A DNA stretch of 64,000 bases, from positions 43,710,001 through 43,774,000 of the forward strand of contig CM060731.1 in the NCBI GenBank assembly GCA_030704615.1. The letters are read 5' to 3'. The notes below the pieces were generated by a model. It had not been told where the DNA came from. It saw only the letters and a list, made by a program, of their open reading frames with translations, and did not search any database. How positions within the stretch are numbered: position 1 is the stretch's first letter; each line of letters begins with the position of its first letter. Of the stretch, positions 47,753 to 58,289 are shown one piece after another. This DNA is from Takakia lepidozioides (Eukaryota; Streptophyta; Takakiopsida; Takakiales; Takakiaceae). The position numbers and the translations under genes were made by a program.

Positions 47753-48763
47753 TCATCTCATTCTGGTGTGTTTGATCCAGAATGGACAGGCTGCCTTGCG
47801 ATGTCCTGCCTGATTACAATAGTAACACAGTTCTTCCCCATTAGGTCCTCGCCCTTGGTCTGTTCTGGGATTGTTTCTGTAATCCTGATTCCCTGGCTGG
47901 TAATTCCCCCTTGGATTACCCTGATAGTTGCCTCTAGAATTCCCTTGGTAATTCCCTTTTGAATTACCTCTCCCTTCCATGCCATTGTTATAACCACCAG
48001 GCCTACCATAGTGGTCCTGATCACTGTTTCTTCTTGGCTGGGGCTGCACTTGATGCACCCTTACTTGCCTAGGTTCTCTTGCTGCTGTCCTTCTGTTGTA
48101 GTAATAATTCTCAGTAGAATGGTTATCCATTTTACAGATAGTACAGTGTTTCTCCTTCATGTGGCATTCAGTGGTGGTATGGCCTTCATTCTGGCACTTT
48201 GCACACCAAACACCCTTCCTCCAATGTGTTGCAGCCTCTGTGGCATACTTCTTCAAGATTTCTTCTAATCTTTTCTCATAGTTATCCCTCTTCAACGTTT
48301 CCTTCTTCTTACTCTTCCTTTTCAGCTCTTGCTCTTCTTCCTCATCTGACTCATCCTCAGAGTCCTCATAATCATTTTTCTCTCTCTTGAGCATTCCCAA
48401 TTGCTCAATTCTGTTCGCAGTTTCAAATGCCTCCTCCACTGTATTATGGGGTAACATATCCACTTTCTTTTGCAACTCTGGTCTTAGTCCACTCACAAAC
48501 CAAGTCTTCTGTAAACCTGGTGCTGGTACAGCAGCCAGCTTTTTCATCATCAATTCCATCTTTCCCATATACTCCTCAACAGTTTCATGCTTCTTTTGCT
48601 TTAACTGTTGTAAACTTCCATACACTTCATCCTCAGTTTTCCTTGTCCTGAACCAATTTTGGAATGTTGTATTCAAGCCATTCCAGGTTAGGAAATGATT
48701 ATCAGGGAATCTTGCATACCATTCACTTGCTTTCTTTATAAGTGAACAAGGAAACAGTCTCAT
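47753..48763 (-). pseudogene. Ty3 gag with CCHC zinc knuckle
   Basis: Contains the retrotransposon gag core (ASEWYARFPDNHFLTW, TFQNWFRTRKTEDEVYGSLQ, YMGKMELMMKKLAAVP, FVSGLRPELQKKV). An acidic/basic linker follows, then the knuckles CAKCQNEGHTTTEC...CTICKMDNH and, near the C terminus, CYYCNQAGHRKAAC. Gly/Asn/Arg-rich repeats (GNYQGNPRGNY) precede the last knuckle. The N-terminal gag segment continues in other frames up to about 49,551. Confidence 0.92.
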
Positions 48764-50307
48764 CTTGGCATCATCGCCATCTCATTGTTCACAATACACA
48801 TGTACTCAAATTGGCTAATGTGTACATCAGGATCCCTTTTTCTTGAATATATTGGAAAATGTGGTTTTGCCCGTGTTGGTTATAACGCCATCTGTGGCCC
48901 TACCTTCTGTCCACTGACAGATGCTGGCCCTCTTGCTGGTGCTGATCCTTGAGGACCTGTTGTAGTTGTGGTGGAACTTCCACCAAGTGTTGGCCCTTGA
49001 GCACTCCCTGCTACTGGCCCCACTATATTCACAGTATTCCCAGCTCTAGTTGCACTACTTCCCACACTCCCTGTCCCCCCAGAGCCAAATCCAGGCTGCC
49101 CGCCTGATCCCCCTTAGCCGACACCTTCGTTGGCCTGTGATCCAAGTGCTCCACTTGATCCAGGTCCAACGGGTTGGGATGTCCTGGTTGTAGTCTCAAC
49201 CTCAGCTGTTGGGTCTACTTCTTCATACTCTTCCTCTTCCAATTTCTTGTCTCTGTTTTCATCCTCCAAGTTATGCCCTTGGGTTTCTTCTTCACTCATG
49301 TAACTCAACTACAATGGTGTTGGAGAGTCTGAACTCTCCATTGGCTCTGCCACATCCTCTCCTCCTTCTTTGTCTTCCGTCTCAGAAACTGGAGTTCCTG
49401 CTTTTGGTGTTCCATGCCAACTCTTATCAAAGATTTTTGTCAAATCTTTTATCCAGGGATGTACCTCAGATCTTTCACCTCGTGGTTGATCTTCTTCCTG
49501 TACCAATTCCCTTAATCTTTTTTGCAAAGAAAAAGAAGGAGTGGCATCCAACTCTAATTCTTCCGGTATGGGTGATGTACTCTCTAATCTTAATGGTGTG
49601 AGAGGTCCAGATGATTCCCCTATGTCTATTCCTCTCTCCCAAAGATATGGTTAATTAGCTTTCAGATAACTTTCTCTTTGTGCTGAATATCTCTGGAGTC
49701 TAGCTTCTCTTTCATCACTCATGTCCCATGTCTTTCATTTCTTTAATGTGGCAATAACCAAAACTCTCTTCTATAGTATCTCTAGTATATGCCTGGGTTT
49801 CTTTCAAGCTTCAATACATCCTTGGCTATACTAGAAGTCTCTGTTACCATATAACCATATGGCAAACAAGTCTGGAAAGCTGTTCTTGGTGTGAATTTGA
49901 TCCACAGAATATCCTTTGGAATCCAATTCTTTACCAGTACAAGCTCCTCATGCATATGAGTATAAACATTCACCTTCATTTCCTCCCAGCCTTCAAACTC
50001 TACTCGCTTAATGGATAGCAATGCTATCACATAAACCAGTGTTGGTAACCAACGTGCTCTTCCTCTACAGGCCACCTGATAAATCTTTATCACTCATTTC
50101 TCCAGACCCCACTCAGGGTCAGCATCATGCACTCTCTTAAGAATGTTTTCTTTACAACCGTCTGGCAATTCCAAGAACCTCTGAAAAAATTGTTTGGACA
50201 ATCTTTCCTTCTCAGTTTCACAAGGAATTTGATTCACATCAAATTCTTTAATTCTCCAACCACCATGATCCCACCAGATGCCTGTCACATTTGGTTGTTC
50301 ATGACCC
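48764..50307 (-). other. Ty3 leader with upstream frames
   Basis: Between the 5' LTR and gag lie two abutting frames (50,309-50,094 and 50,093-49,782; together about 170 codons, containing GHEQPNVTGIWWDHGGWRIK and GWEEMKVNVYTHMHEELVLV). Acidic and Gly/Ser/Thr-rich gag N-terminal frames follow (49,551-48,880). I recognise no domain in the upstream frames. No standard initiator-Met primer-binding site is recognisable next to the LTR. Confidence 0.55.
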
Positions 50308-51313
50308 AATCGAGCGGCTTTTACTCACCCATCCCTTCGCTATCCGAGGTGGAAACTCCAAGATAGAAGAGTTGGATATCTCTAAGCACTCAGCCCGCTC
50401 AGAACAATCAGTCATGACCTGCAGCTAGTGAATCATGGTTGTGCTTCCTATTTGTATTCCTTCTTGCCTTCATGTTATCAATTTACCTTACCGTGTATAC
50501 TGAAGCATCAGATTGCTTCAGTATCTACTAAGTTCCAGTTAATCATGCATTCATTCCACAGCTTCACTCATGTCTCTCTACACAGTGTGATTGTATCGAA
50601 TAAGTATCAGATTATGATTTATCAGGTATCAGGCCAATGCCATGGTGACTCTGATCTGCCCTACAATATCACTACAGCTTTGCATGTAACAAGCATCTAC
50701 TGTTCATCTTTCCTCCTTCTCTGTGCTCTCGTTCTTGCTCTCCGCCCGATCTCCTCTCATGCATGACCAAAAAGCGTTTCCCCGTGAAGTGGTCCCCTTC
50801 CCGTTGCCGCTCTCCTAATCTACCCGCAAGCTGTTCTAACCACCTAACTAACTAACAGTCACCCCTGAAGTAACACATTCCCTCTGCAGATGTCGTTCCC
50901 TCACAGCTGTCAATGATAAATGTTCCCCATATACTGTAACAGACTATGTCAAGCTGTGTCAAGCTGTAACTGGCTATGCAAAGCTGTGGCGGATTGTGTC
51001 GGGCTGTGTCGGGTTGTGTGAAGCTGTGGCGGGCTGTGACTGGATGTGTAAAGCTGTGCGAAGCTGTGTCAGGCTGGCTGTGTAAAGCTGTGCGAAGCTG
51101 TGTCGGGCTATGTGAAGCTGTGGCGGGCTGTGACTGGCTGTGTAAAGTTGTGGCGGGCTGTGACTGGCTGTGTAAAGTTGTGGCGGGCTGTGTAACCCCC
51201 CTAAAGCCTGCTACTGCCACCCCTAAGGCCCTTGTTGGTCTCAGTCTGCGCAAAAATTAAGGGTACCCCACAGAACCCGTAAAAGCATCTAAGTCCCAAA
51301 CAACCCTCTAACA
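50308..51313 (-). repeat. 5' LTR (right in window)
   Basis: On the minus strand it begins TGTTAGAGGG at 51,313. Its inner end reads AATCGAG in plus orientation against TGTCGAG in the other LTR. It contains the GGCTGTG minisatellite at 50,943-51,193. Promoter details are not recognisable. Confidence 0.94.
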
Positions 51314-51318
51314 GCGAG
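51314..51318. repeat. Target-site duplication GCGAG (right)
   Basis: Matches 38,240-38,244 and directly abuts the LTR terminus. Confidence 0.9.
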
Positions 51319-51406
51319 GTACCCATGCAACGTATTCTAGTGTCACATGGTCTGTCAATCCCGGAATCAATGAGTTGTCCTTCGACTGGTCCTCCGGCTT
51401 TGCCAT
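51319..51406 (-). pseudogene. F-box gene, 5' part, cut by Ty3 element
   Basis: The ATG at 51,406 (minus) opens MAKPEDQSKD, then LIPGLTDHVTLEYVAWVP and an Arg codon made with the TSD. This is the first helix of an F-box (LIPGLPDDVALxxLxRVP in plant kelch F-box proteins). The reading frame meets the LTR exactly at the TSD. It continues in phase at 38,239 (SYYLPLKDICKKW) once the element and one TSD copy are set aside. Confidence 0.82.
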
Positions 51407-51719
51407 TGCTAGAATTTCATTTTATTTATGATTTCTTACTATGATTTCGTACTAAACTTCATAAAATATATACTAATGTACATAAAATGTGCTATTCTAA
51501 ATTATGATCCGAAAAATTGATCGACAGCTGTACCGGAGGCAGGGAGTCTATAGACGGTACGCGAGGACCGTGTAGACAAGGATGGAGGCAATGAAAGCAG
51601 ACAATCAAGATGTGTACATTCTTATGCATTATGGACTTGTAAATCCAGACGTCTATATTGATTGACTGTCTCTGAATTTTATACACAAAATTAGCTTGCT
51701 ATTGGATTTGGTTTCGTTG

Positions 51720-52726
51720 TGAACTCTACTCTTATTGATATGTCCGCCAAATGTGGCAGTCTAAAGGATGCGCGTCGAGTGTTTGACAATATGATTGCAT
51801 GATATGCTCAGAATCGACATGGTGTTGAGGCTTTGGAGATCTATGACCAAATGATATGGGAAGGGATAACACCCAACAATGTGACCTTTACTTCCGTTCT
51901 CAATGCTTGTGCCAGCATGGCAGCCCTGGAAAAGGCCATAGAGGTCCATCATGCCATCGTCAAAGCTGGAATTGCACCAGATATTACTCTGGAGAATACC
52001 CTTGTTGATATGTATGCCAAATGTGGGAGCGTCAAAGACGCCCATGAAATTTTGAACAACATGGTTCAACGAGATGTGGTCTCAATGAATGCCGTAATTG
52101 TGGATATGCATATCGTGGACATGGTAGGGAGGGCCTCCAACTTTTTGAACAAATGCAACAGGAAGATTTGAAGCCGGACTGTATCACCTTTACAAGTCTT
52201 CTCTCTGCATGTAGCCACGTGGACCTAGTGAATGAAGGCCGTCACTACTTCGATTCCATTAGTCAGGATCACGGCCTCACTCGTGCAGTGGAGCATTTTG
52301 GGTGCATGGTGGGCCTTGTTGGCCGTGCAGGGCGATTGGATGGAGCAGAGGACTTCATCAACAAGATGTCAATTTGAACCAGGTGCTTCAATGTGGGGGC
52401 CCTTGCATGGTGCCTGCAGAATGCATGGTGATGTGGAGCTAAGAGAACGTGTGGCAAGTGCCTGCTCAAGTTGGATCCACAGGAAGTTGCAACATATGTG
52501 CAGCTGTCTAACATTTATGTTGCGGCTGGCAAGTGGGACGACACAGGAAAGGTGAGAAAAATGATGCAGGACAGAGGTGTCCGAAAGGAGCCAGGGTGCA
52601 GTTGGGTTCAGGTGAATAATCAAGTGTATACATTCATTGCAGAAGACACAATCCATCCACAAATGCAGGAAATCCAGGTTGAGCTGCAGAGATTGTCTGG
52701 GCAGATGAAGGAGGTTGGGTATGTAC
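51720..52726 (+). pseudogene. PPR-DYW editing factor, main part, split by hAT
   Basis: PLS repeats in order: LIDMSAKCGSLKDARRVFDN, EALEIYDQMIWEGITPNNVT, NACASMAALEKAIEVHHAIV, NTLVDMYAKCGSVKDAHEIL, then after shifts FEQMQQEDLKPDCITF, ACSHVDLVNEGRHYFDSI, GLVGRAGRLDGAEDFINKM, the E motif GACRMHGDVELRE and QLSNIYVAAGKWDDTGKVRK, and the E+ segment up to QMKEVGYV. There the hAT interrupts. Frame breaks occur at about 51,800 (stop), 52,140, 52,376 and 52,460. The DYW part continues at 55,774. Confidence 0.9.
52719..52726. repeat. hAT target-site duplication GTATGTAC (left)
   Basis: The 8-bp direct repeat matches 55,774-55,781; hAT elements make 8-bp TSDs. Confidence 0.92.
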
Positions 52727-53159
52727 TAGTGTTGGGTGGTTATTTATATTTTTTGCTAACAGGCGGTTGCGGTTAGATTGGAATTCAATATTGAAATAAC
52801 CTCGTAGGCCGGTTACTTCAATTTATTGAATTTCTAATAACCTGCCGGTTGCGGTTAAGAGTGACATGTTTTTTCAGCCGGATATCCATAAATCCGGTTA
52901 TCATTTTCACTATAACTGAGGGTTTTATAACCGGTTATATATATATATATACACAATATGGAATTACAGCTGAAAATATGAATATTTTTTCAAGCCTGCA
53001 TTAGTACAAATAGATCTGACCGGCATATATATTTTAGATATATGACAAATGCATCTGGAATTACAAAATGAATTGGGCTCATCCAAGGGGGATCTAAAAA
53101 AATACCATGTCCTATCATAATATTTCAATGCCTTGGCAAGCTCATTCATGAATCTTCCG

Positions 53160-54660
53160 GGTCAAGAAATTCTTCCCGCTCAACAACATCCTCAAATTCC
53201 TCCTCGAGTTGTTCCGCAAATTCAACCTCTTTCAAATGATTCAAATCCTTGTTGGTAGAACACCCAAGTCTAAGATCATCAGGCCAATTTTTCACCACGA
53301 AGATCATCTTGTCCAAATTATCCGTTTGTAAACGACAACGGCGGAGTGTTGTAAGAATTCCAACAATGGAAAAGATTCGTTCTGTCTCAATTTGAGACCC
53401 AACGATAACAAGAATCTGTCATGCCAAGTAAGCCAATGTCGGGAACTTCAATTCATTGGTCTTCCACCAAAGCAATGGAGCTTTGCATTGTTCCTCATCA
53501 AGTGCGCAACGCCTGAATAAAAAAACCTCACGATCTATTATCTCTCGGGTAGTTTCAGCACTAGTTTCTGCTGTAGCAAATAGGTCATGGCTGCTTCCCA
53601 TCAACTGTGTTGAAACAACATCAATAGGTCCGGACGGGAACAAAACAACATAACACTTCAGCAACATGGGCCGTAAAAAATGCTCATCATACTGTCCCAC
53701 TACACGCATGGCTACATCCCGACCCACCAAACTTGAGACTAGGCCAAGGCCTTTGAAACGTGGATCTAGCATCAAAGCTAACATATTGTGAGCTTTGTAC
53801 TTATCAAACTTGTGCATGAAGGCCAAGAACGGTGCTAGGACTTCAACTATTTCTATGTGATTAATTTTCTGATTAATACATGGTCCTAAACATGTTATGA
53901 AAAAATGCAATCTGCAATTCTCATCTCCAGAAATTGCCTCGGTGAATAAGTATATAGAACCAATATTAATCAAGACACCTCCATAAGCCCATCCGAGCAA
54001 GGCTGGAGCAAGGGGAGGTAATTCAGATTAGAAAAAAACATCAAAACAGAATACATTGAAAACACATAAGGTCTAGAACATCTATAAGACCCAAAGCGAA
54101 CCCTTACCTTGTCTTTACGGGTGTATTTAGTTTGTGAGGCCGCATGTTAGAATCCATACACGCCTTATGCCACTCTTGGCGGCCCTTGCCAGATTTTTTT
54201 GGCCACGTAATGCACTTCTGTATCTCAGCTTGAGCATGTTTAATCGATACATAAAACAACCCTTGACAAACTTTGTCGTCGTTTGTAGCATATTGACATG
54301 CTTTGGACATAGCATGTCCAAAACATGATCCTTGAAATGGTTCGGTCAAGGCTAGACTGTCACAAGTGACCACAGATCTCAAAGCTCGTGACATCTAGTG
54401 CGCATTGCAAGGATGGCTGGACTTACAGTATCATGGTGACATATCGTGCATCGCATGACCTGGGCCGTTTCATGATCCACCATTGAACCGTCGTTGACTT
54501 TGAAAAATGACCAACCTGGTGATGTCTGACAATGTGGTCTCCAAAAAGTGGCTTGCTCACACAACATGTGCCATATAGGTTCTGGTAGGCGTTCTCCTGC
54601 CGTTTCAATGGACAATCTGGTGTCCCCAATCGGCCTCTCCCTCTCTGGTGGCATTGCCAA
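53160..54660 (-). pseudogene. hAT transposase (decayed)
   Basis: From the N terminus (54,660): a BED-type finger region GWSFFKV...VMRCTICHHD, then a linker (54,394-54,104). The core (54,000-53,419) has NMLALMLDPRFKGLGLVSSL and CKAPLLWWKTNELKFPTLAY. The hAT C-terminal dimerisation domain follows to about 53,160: QILVIVGSQIETERIFSIVG, LTTLRRCRLQTDNLDKMI and VKNWPDDLRLGC. A TGA at about 53,419 (where relatives have Arg) and frame or intron gaps in the linker interrupt it. The order is that of plant hAT transposases. Confidence 0.88.
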
Positions 54661-54699
54661 ATTGTCGATTCCTACACTTTCACATGGCAGGCCATGGCT

Positions 54700-55440
54700 G
54701 GGAGTGAAACTTCCTTGAGACTAATGCATAGGAGAGTTTTGATGTCATGCGGTCGATTTAATGCATCAATGCCCTCTCCTTCCATTCCACTTGAGGGTGG
54801 TAGTGCGGGTCCCATTTCCATCAATCCGTCTATGCTTGCGCCCCAAGATCCAAACTCATTAATGCCATCTCTTTCCATGACCCAAAGCTCAAAGTTCATT
54901 ACTGTGGGCCCTCCATCACAAATCCAAAGCATTAATGTGGGTCCATTTCCATATTCAATCCATGTGGCCTTGCCAAAACTCCAAGCTCCTTAGGGCGGCC
55001 CATCCCATTTTCATCAATCCATCGCAGCTTCCTAATCCCAAGCTTTATATTAAGCTCACCACAGCGGGCCCCATGTTCCATCAATCATTCTTAATCCAAG
55101 CTTTACAAAGCTCACTAATGCGGACCCCTTTCTAGTTTCTACCAGTCGAGTAACGTGGCTCCAATCGTCTAGTATACTAGTGTATGAGTCCTCGATCGAT
55201 CAAACAATCGGCCATATGCCACGCCCAAGCTCGATGCTTCCTTCTGCAGGACCCTTTCCATCAACTCTACACCCCAAGCTTCAAGCCGCCATGTGCCCGC
55301 CCAATCTCGACGCTTCCTTCTGCAGGGCCCTTTCATCAATTCTACACCCCAAGCTTCAAGCCGCCATGTGCCACGCCCAAGCTTGACGCTTCCTTTTGCG
55401 GGGGGCCTTTCCATCAACTCAGCTTCAAGCCGCCTCCCGA
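54700..55440. repeat. Repeats in the hAT right subterminal region
   Basis: Loose ~60-bp repeats with TCCATCAATCC and CCCAAGCT occur at 54,760-55,130. Three ~76-bp units (CGCCCAAGCTCGATGCTTCC, TTCTGCAGG, TACACCCCAAGCTTCAAGCC) follow at 55,214-55,437. They are non-coding. Confidence 0.75.
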
Positions 55441-55773
55441 CATTACATCTGCTCTTCACCCTGGCAAAACTCCCCGGATAACCCTAGCCAAGTACTCACA
55501 CCTAAAAACCGCTCATAACCTTAGGTTATTAGACCCAATATATAGATTCATAACCGTCCACTTTAAAAAAACCCAGCAGGTTATCTATATCAATTTTCAA
55601 AATTTTGGCCTCCGCCGGTTATTATTGGGACTAGTTACTTGTATGCCTACACTCCGCCGGTTCCTAAGGGGACCGGTTATTTCAATTTTTCATCTCCTGC
55701 GGTTATATGTATATATAATCAGATAAATAACCAACTGTTATTAGAGTTAAAAACAAATAACCGCCCAACATTG

Positions 55774-56053
55774 GTATGTACCTGATACACGCTTTGTGCT
55801 TCATGATGTGGAGGAGGAGCAAAAAGAGTTTTCTCTTTGCCACCAAAGTGAGAGATTGGCCATTGCTTTTGGGCTCATCAGTACGTCTCCTGGGACACTT
55901 CTCCGTGTAATCAAGAACCTTCGGGTGTGTGGTGACTGCCACACCGCCACTAAATTCATCTCAAAGATTGTTGGGCGAGTAGTTGTTGTACGCGATGCCA
56001 ACCGCTTTCACCACTTCCAGGATGGGGTTTGTGCTTGTGCTGATTACTGGTGA
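55774..56053 (+). pseudogene. PPR-DYW editing factor, DYW domain after hAT
   Basis: After the second TSD copy the frame reads [58 protein letters not shown] and ends in DYW at 56,051. The zinc-binding CGDCH is intact. The catalytic HxE, read as HSE in the family, is here QSE (CAA for the His codon), with a His one position earlier. That substitution could abolish deaminase activity even without the other breaks. Confidence 0.9.
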
Positions 56054-56900
56054 ATGAGCAACAAAAACGGGGAGTCTCTTCCAAGTGAGGGTGTAAAGGT
56101 CATAAGTTGCCCCTGTAGTTGTAATGAAAACAGTAATTAGCTGGAAGAGTCGAATTATGTTCCCCGGACTGCACTTTCTCAGAGAAATCACAACATGTAG
56201 GATAGCAGCAGTGTAGTCACCAAAACATCATTGCAGAGGAGCTGTCGACATACGGAATTGTGGTTGAGGTTTTATACCAAATCATTGATGCCAATTGCTA
56301 CATGGTACAAGAGCTGGAGATGTTTTCAACTTGAGCACTTGTCCTTCAAATCCTTCACAAAGCTCCACAGATATCGAAGTGTTGACTTAATCCTACAATT
56401 CAGCAGTCAAACTAAATCAACAACCACTCCAAGTACTTTCGATGAGCTTGGTGCAGATGAAGGAAGATAGCTTGTGATTTGTTTTATGGAACTGCTTTGG
56501 CACTCATCTAATTAGGAATCATACTGTGCAACAATGAGGACAGACAGAGAAGGAAAATAGCTTTGCATATGCCCACTCTGAACCAAAACATATCTGAGTG
56601 GTCACATTTCGAGCAGTAAAAGAAACAGATAACCTCTTCCGACATTTTTATTTTGGTGTGGAATCCTACAAATGGTGTGGCATTTTTGCAGTCGCCACTC
56701 TACCGTACAAGTCCCCCAATTTCAGAAGACGAGGCAGCCAAAATTGATGTATGAACCTGATTAGATAAATATCCTGGCATGTAAACTACTTGAGACATTA
56801 CAAGCCCACAGCAAGAATGAATAACGCCACAAGACAGCTCCAAAAACAAGTACCCGTGCTGCAACCAGAACTACCTGCATGAACCACCTCTTTATAATCC
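56054..56900. other. No recognisable gene
   Basis: 3' flank of the PPR-DYW pseudogene. Small frames have no domain and no repeats were seen. Confidence 0.4.
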
Positions 56901-56929
56901 GGACGGTACAGGGTATTATACGCAAATCA

Positions 56930-57600
56930 GCTTTGACAATGTCCCATGGACCTCTTCCCGCCTTCTCCAGGGCTGCCGGCTTGCATTTGGCATACACGTC
57001 TAGCAGGGCAGTGTACAAGATGACATCTGGTATATTTCGAGCTTTACAAGGTCACCACGGACCTCTTTTCCCTTCTCCAGGGCTGCCGACTCCCATTTGG
57101 CATACTTATCCAGCAGATTGGTGTTCAGAATGACATCTGCCACAATTCCAAGTTCTGCGATGTCACCATGGACCTCTTTCCCCTTCTCCAGGACTGCCGC
57201 CTCGCATTCAGCATACATGTCCATCAGGGCAGTGCTTATAATGACATCTTGCACAATTCCAGCTTTGATGATGTTCCCATGGACCTCTTTCCCCCTTCTC
57301 CAGGGGTGCCAACTCCCATTTCGCATACTTGTCCAGCAAGGTGGTGCTCAGAATGACATCTGGTACAATTTCAACTTCGGCGATGTCACCACGGACCTCT
57401 TTCCCCTTCTCCAGGGCTGCCGCCTCCCATTTGACATACTTGTCCATCAGGGCAGTGTTCAGAATGACATCTTCCACAATTCCAGCTTCAACGATGTCCC
57501 CATGAACCTCTTCCCCCCTTCTCCAGGGCTGTCGGCTTGCATTTGGCATACATGTCTGGTAGGGCATTGTTCAGAATGACATATGGTATAATTCCAGCTT
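56930..57600 (-). repeat. 111-bp satellite derived from PPR coding sequence
   Basis: Six units start at the CCAYGGACCTC-type motif at 56,944, 57,055, 57,166, 57,277, 57,389 and 57,499, a spacing of 110-112 bp, i.e. 37 codons. On the minus strand each encodes EKGKEVHGDIVEAGIVEDVI followed by LNTALMDKYVKWEAA-type sequence and joins straight to the next. It is a normal PPR array with the second half of each ~100-residue PLS block removed. Several units stay in one frame (up to 119 codons), but frameshifts separate others. Confidence 0.88.
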
Positions 57601-58014
57601 TAGCCATCCATGGCCAACAAGAACAATTGGTTTTTGCCATCCAGAGCTGGAATATTGAAGTGAGCTGCACAGCATGATAAAGAGACAAAAGGATATGAGC
57701 TAGGATCCAAAATCCGGCAAGTGGCATTACAAAATCTGAGTGCTGAATCTGAGTACTTGAGTTCACTGAAAAGGGTGCAGCCCTCCAGATATTAAGGTAG
57801 TAATTTGATGTTTTAGTTGTTGAAACTCTTCTGAGAATTCCTGCCAATACCCGTCAGTCAGCGTTCTGGCAAACTATAAGCTAGGATAAAAATTCTGCCT
57901 AATGTCACATTCCGAATTTCGCACCCAAATCAAGTCAGAAAGGGGTGATTTTCAACAATCTGGAAAGCTGGAACCTTGTCAAAGTATAGATATGATTCAT
58001 GGAAATACAAAGAT

Positions 58015-58288
58015 TTACTTGACTAAGCCCTGCTGCAAATTCTTGCCGATGCCGTCCGGGTCTTGGTGTGAATCATTCGCAACATATGACACCAGCAGCA
58101 CACGCACACTTCCTCGTAGGTCCTTCCACAACCACTCCTTTGGCCAACATAGTTTGTGATTATCACGCTCCACCCATGTTTTCCTTCTGAACATTACAAA
58201 TTGGAGTCCATGGAAGAAGACCACATCCCCGGGTGGTTTCCGTTTGTCATTTAGGGGCGGCCACACCTGTTGAACGGGGTCCTGAGTA
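58015..58288 (-). pseudogene. SERAC1-like alpha/beta-hydrolase exon
   Basis: Acceptor CTCTACTCAG precedes DPVQQVWPPL. Then come PPGDVVFFHGLQ (HG oxyanion motif after a beta strand), CWPKEWLWKDL and SVRVLLVSYVAND, ending IGKNLQQGLV at a donor-like GTAAAT. This is the N-terminal part of plant SERAC1-type serine hydrolases (pattern recalled, not searched). The GxSxG exon and others are not found nearby. It is either one exon of a gene disrupted here or a captured fragment. Confidence 0.5.
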
Positions 58289-58289
58289 G

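Larger units (their letters stand above)
38245..51313 (-). mobile_element. Ty3/gypsy LTR retrotransposon, 13.07 kb, non-functional
   Basis: Two ~1-kb LTRs and a 5-bp TSD (GCGAG) enclose, on the minus strand, leader frames, gag, protease, reverse transcriptase, RNase H and integrase in Ty3 order. Nearly 4 kb of further coding sequence follows before the 3' LTR. A purine tract (reverse complement of 39,244-39,257) sits just before the 3' LTR. Pol is broken by about four frameshifts. The LTRs differ at few positions by eye over their non-repetitive 450 bp, so the insertion is relatively recent, yet the copy cannot move on its own. It sits inside an F-box gene. Confidence 0.95.
52727..55773 (-). 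mobile_element. hAT transposon (3.05 kb) inside a PPR-DYW gene
   Basis: Termini are TAGTGTTGGGTGGTTATTT (left) and, inverted from the right, CAATGTTGGGCGGTTATTT, within a perfect 8-bp TSD (GTATGTAC). Subterminal regions are rich in CCGGTTAT / AACCGGC motifs. It encodes a decayed minus-strand transposase. Removing the element and one TSD restores [17 protein letters not shown] in frame, so the target was an open PPR-DYW exon at least at this point. Confidence 0.94.

Noticed and set aside
50290-50307. Primer-binding site of the Ty3 element
   Set aside because: The sequence next to the 5' LTR does not match the initiator-Met tRNA primer motif, and I could not match another tRNA with confidence.
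57097-57579. 160-codon plus-strand frame over the 111-bp satellite
   Set aside because: Its repeats are the antisense of EKGKEVHGDI-type PPR sequence, with no domain of its own.
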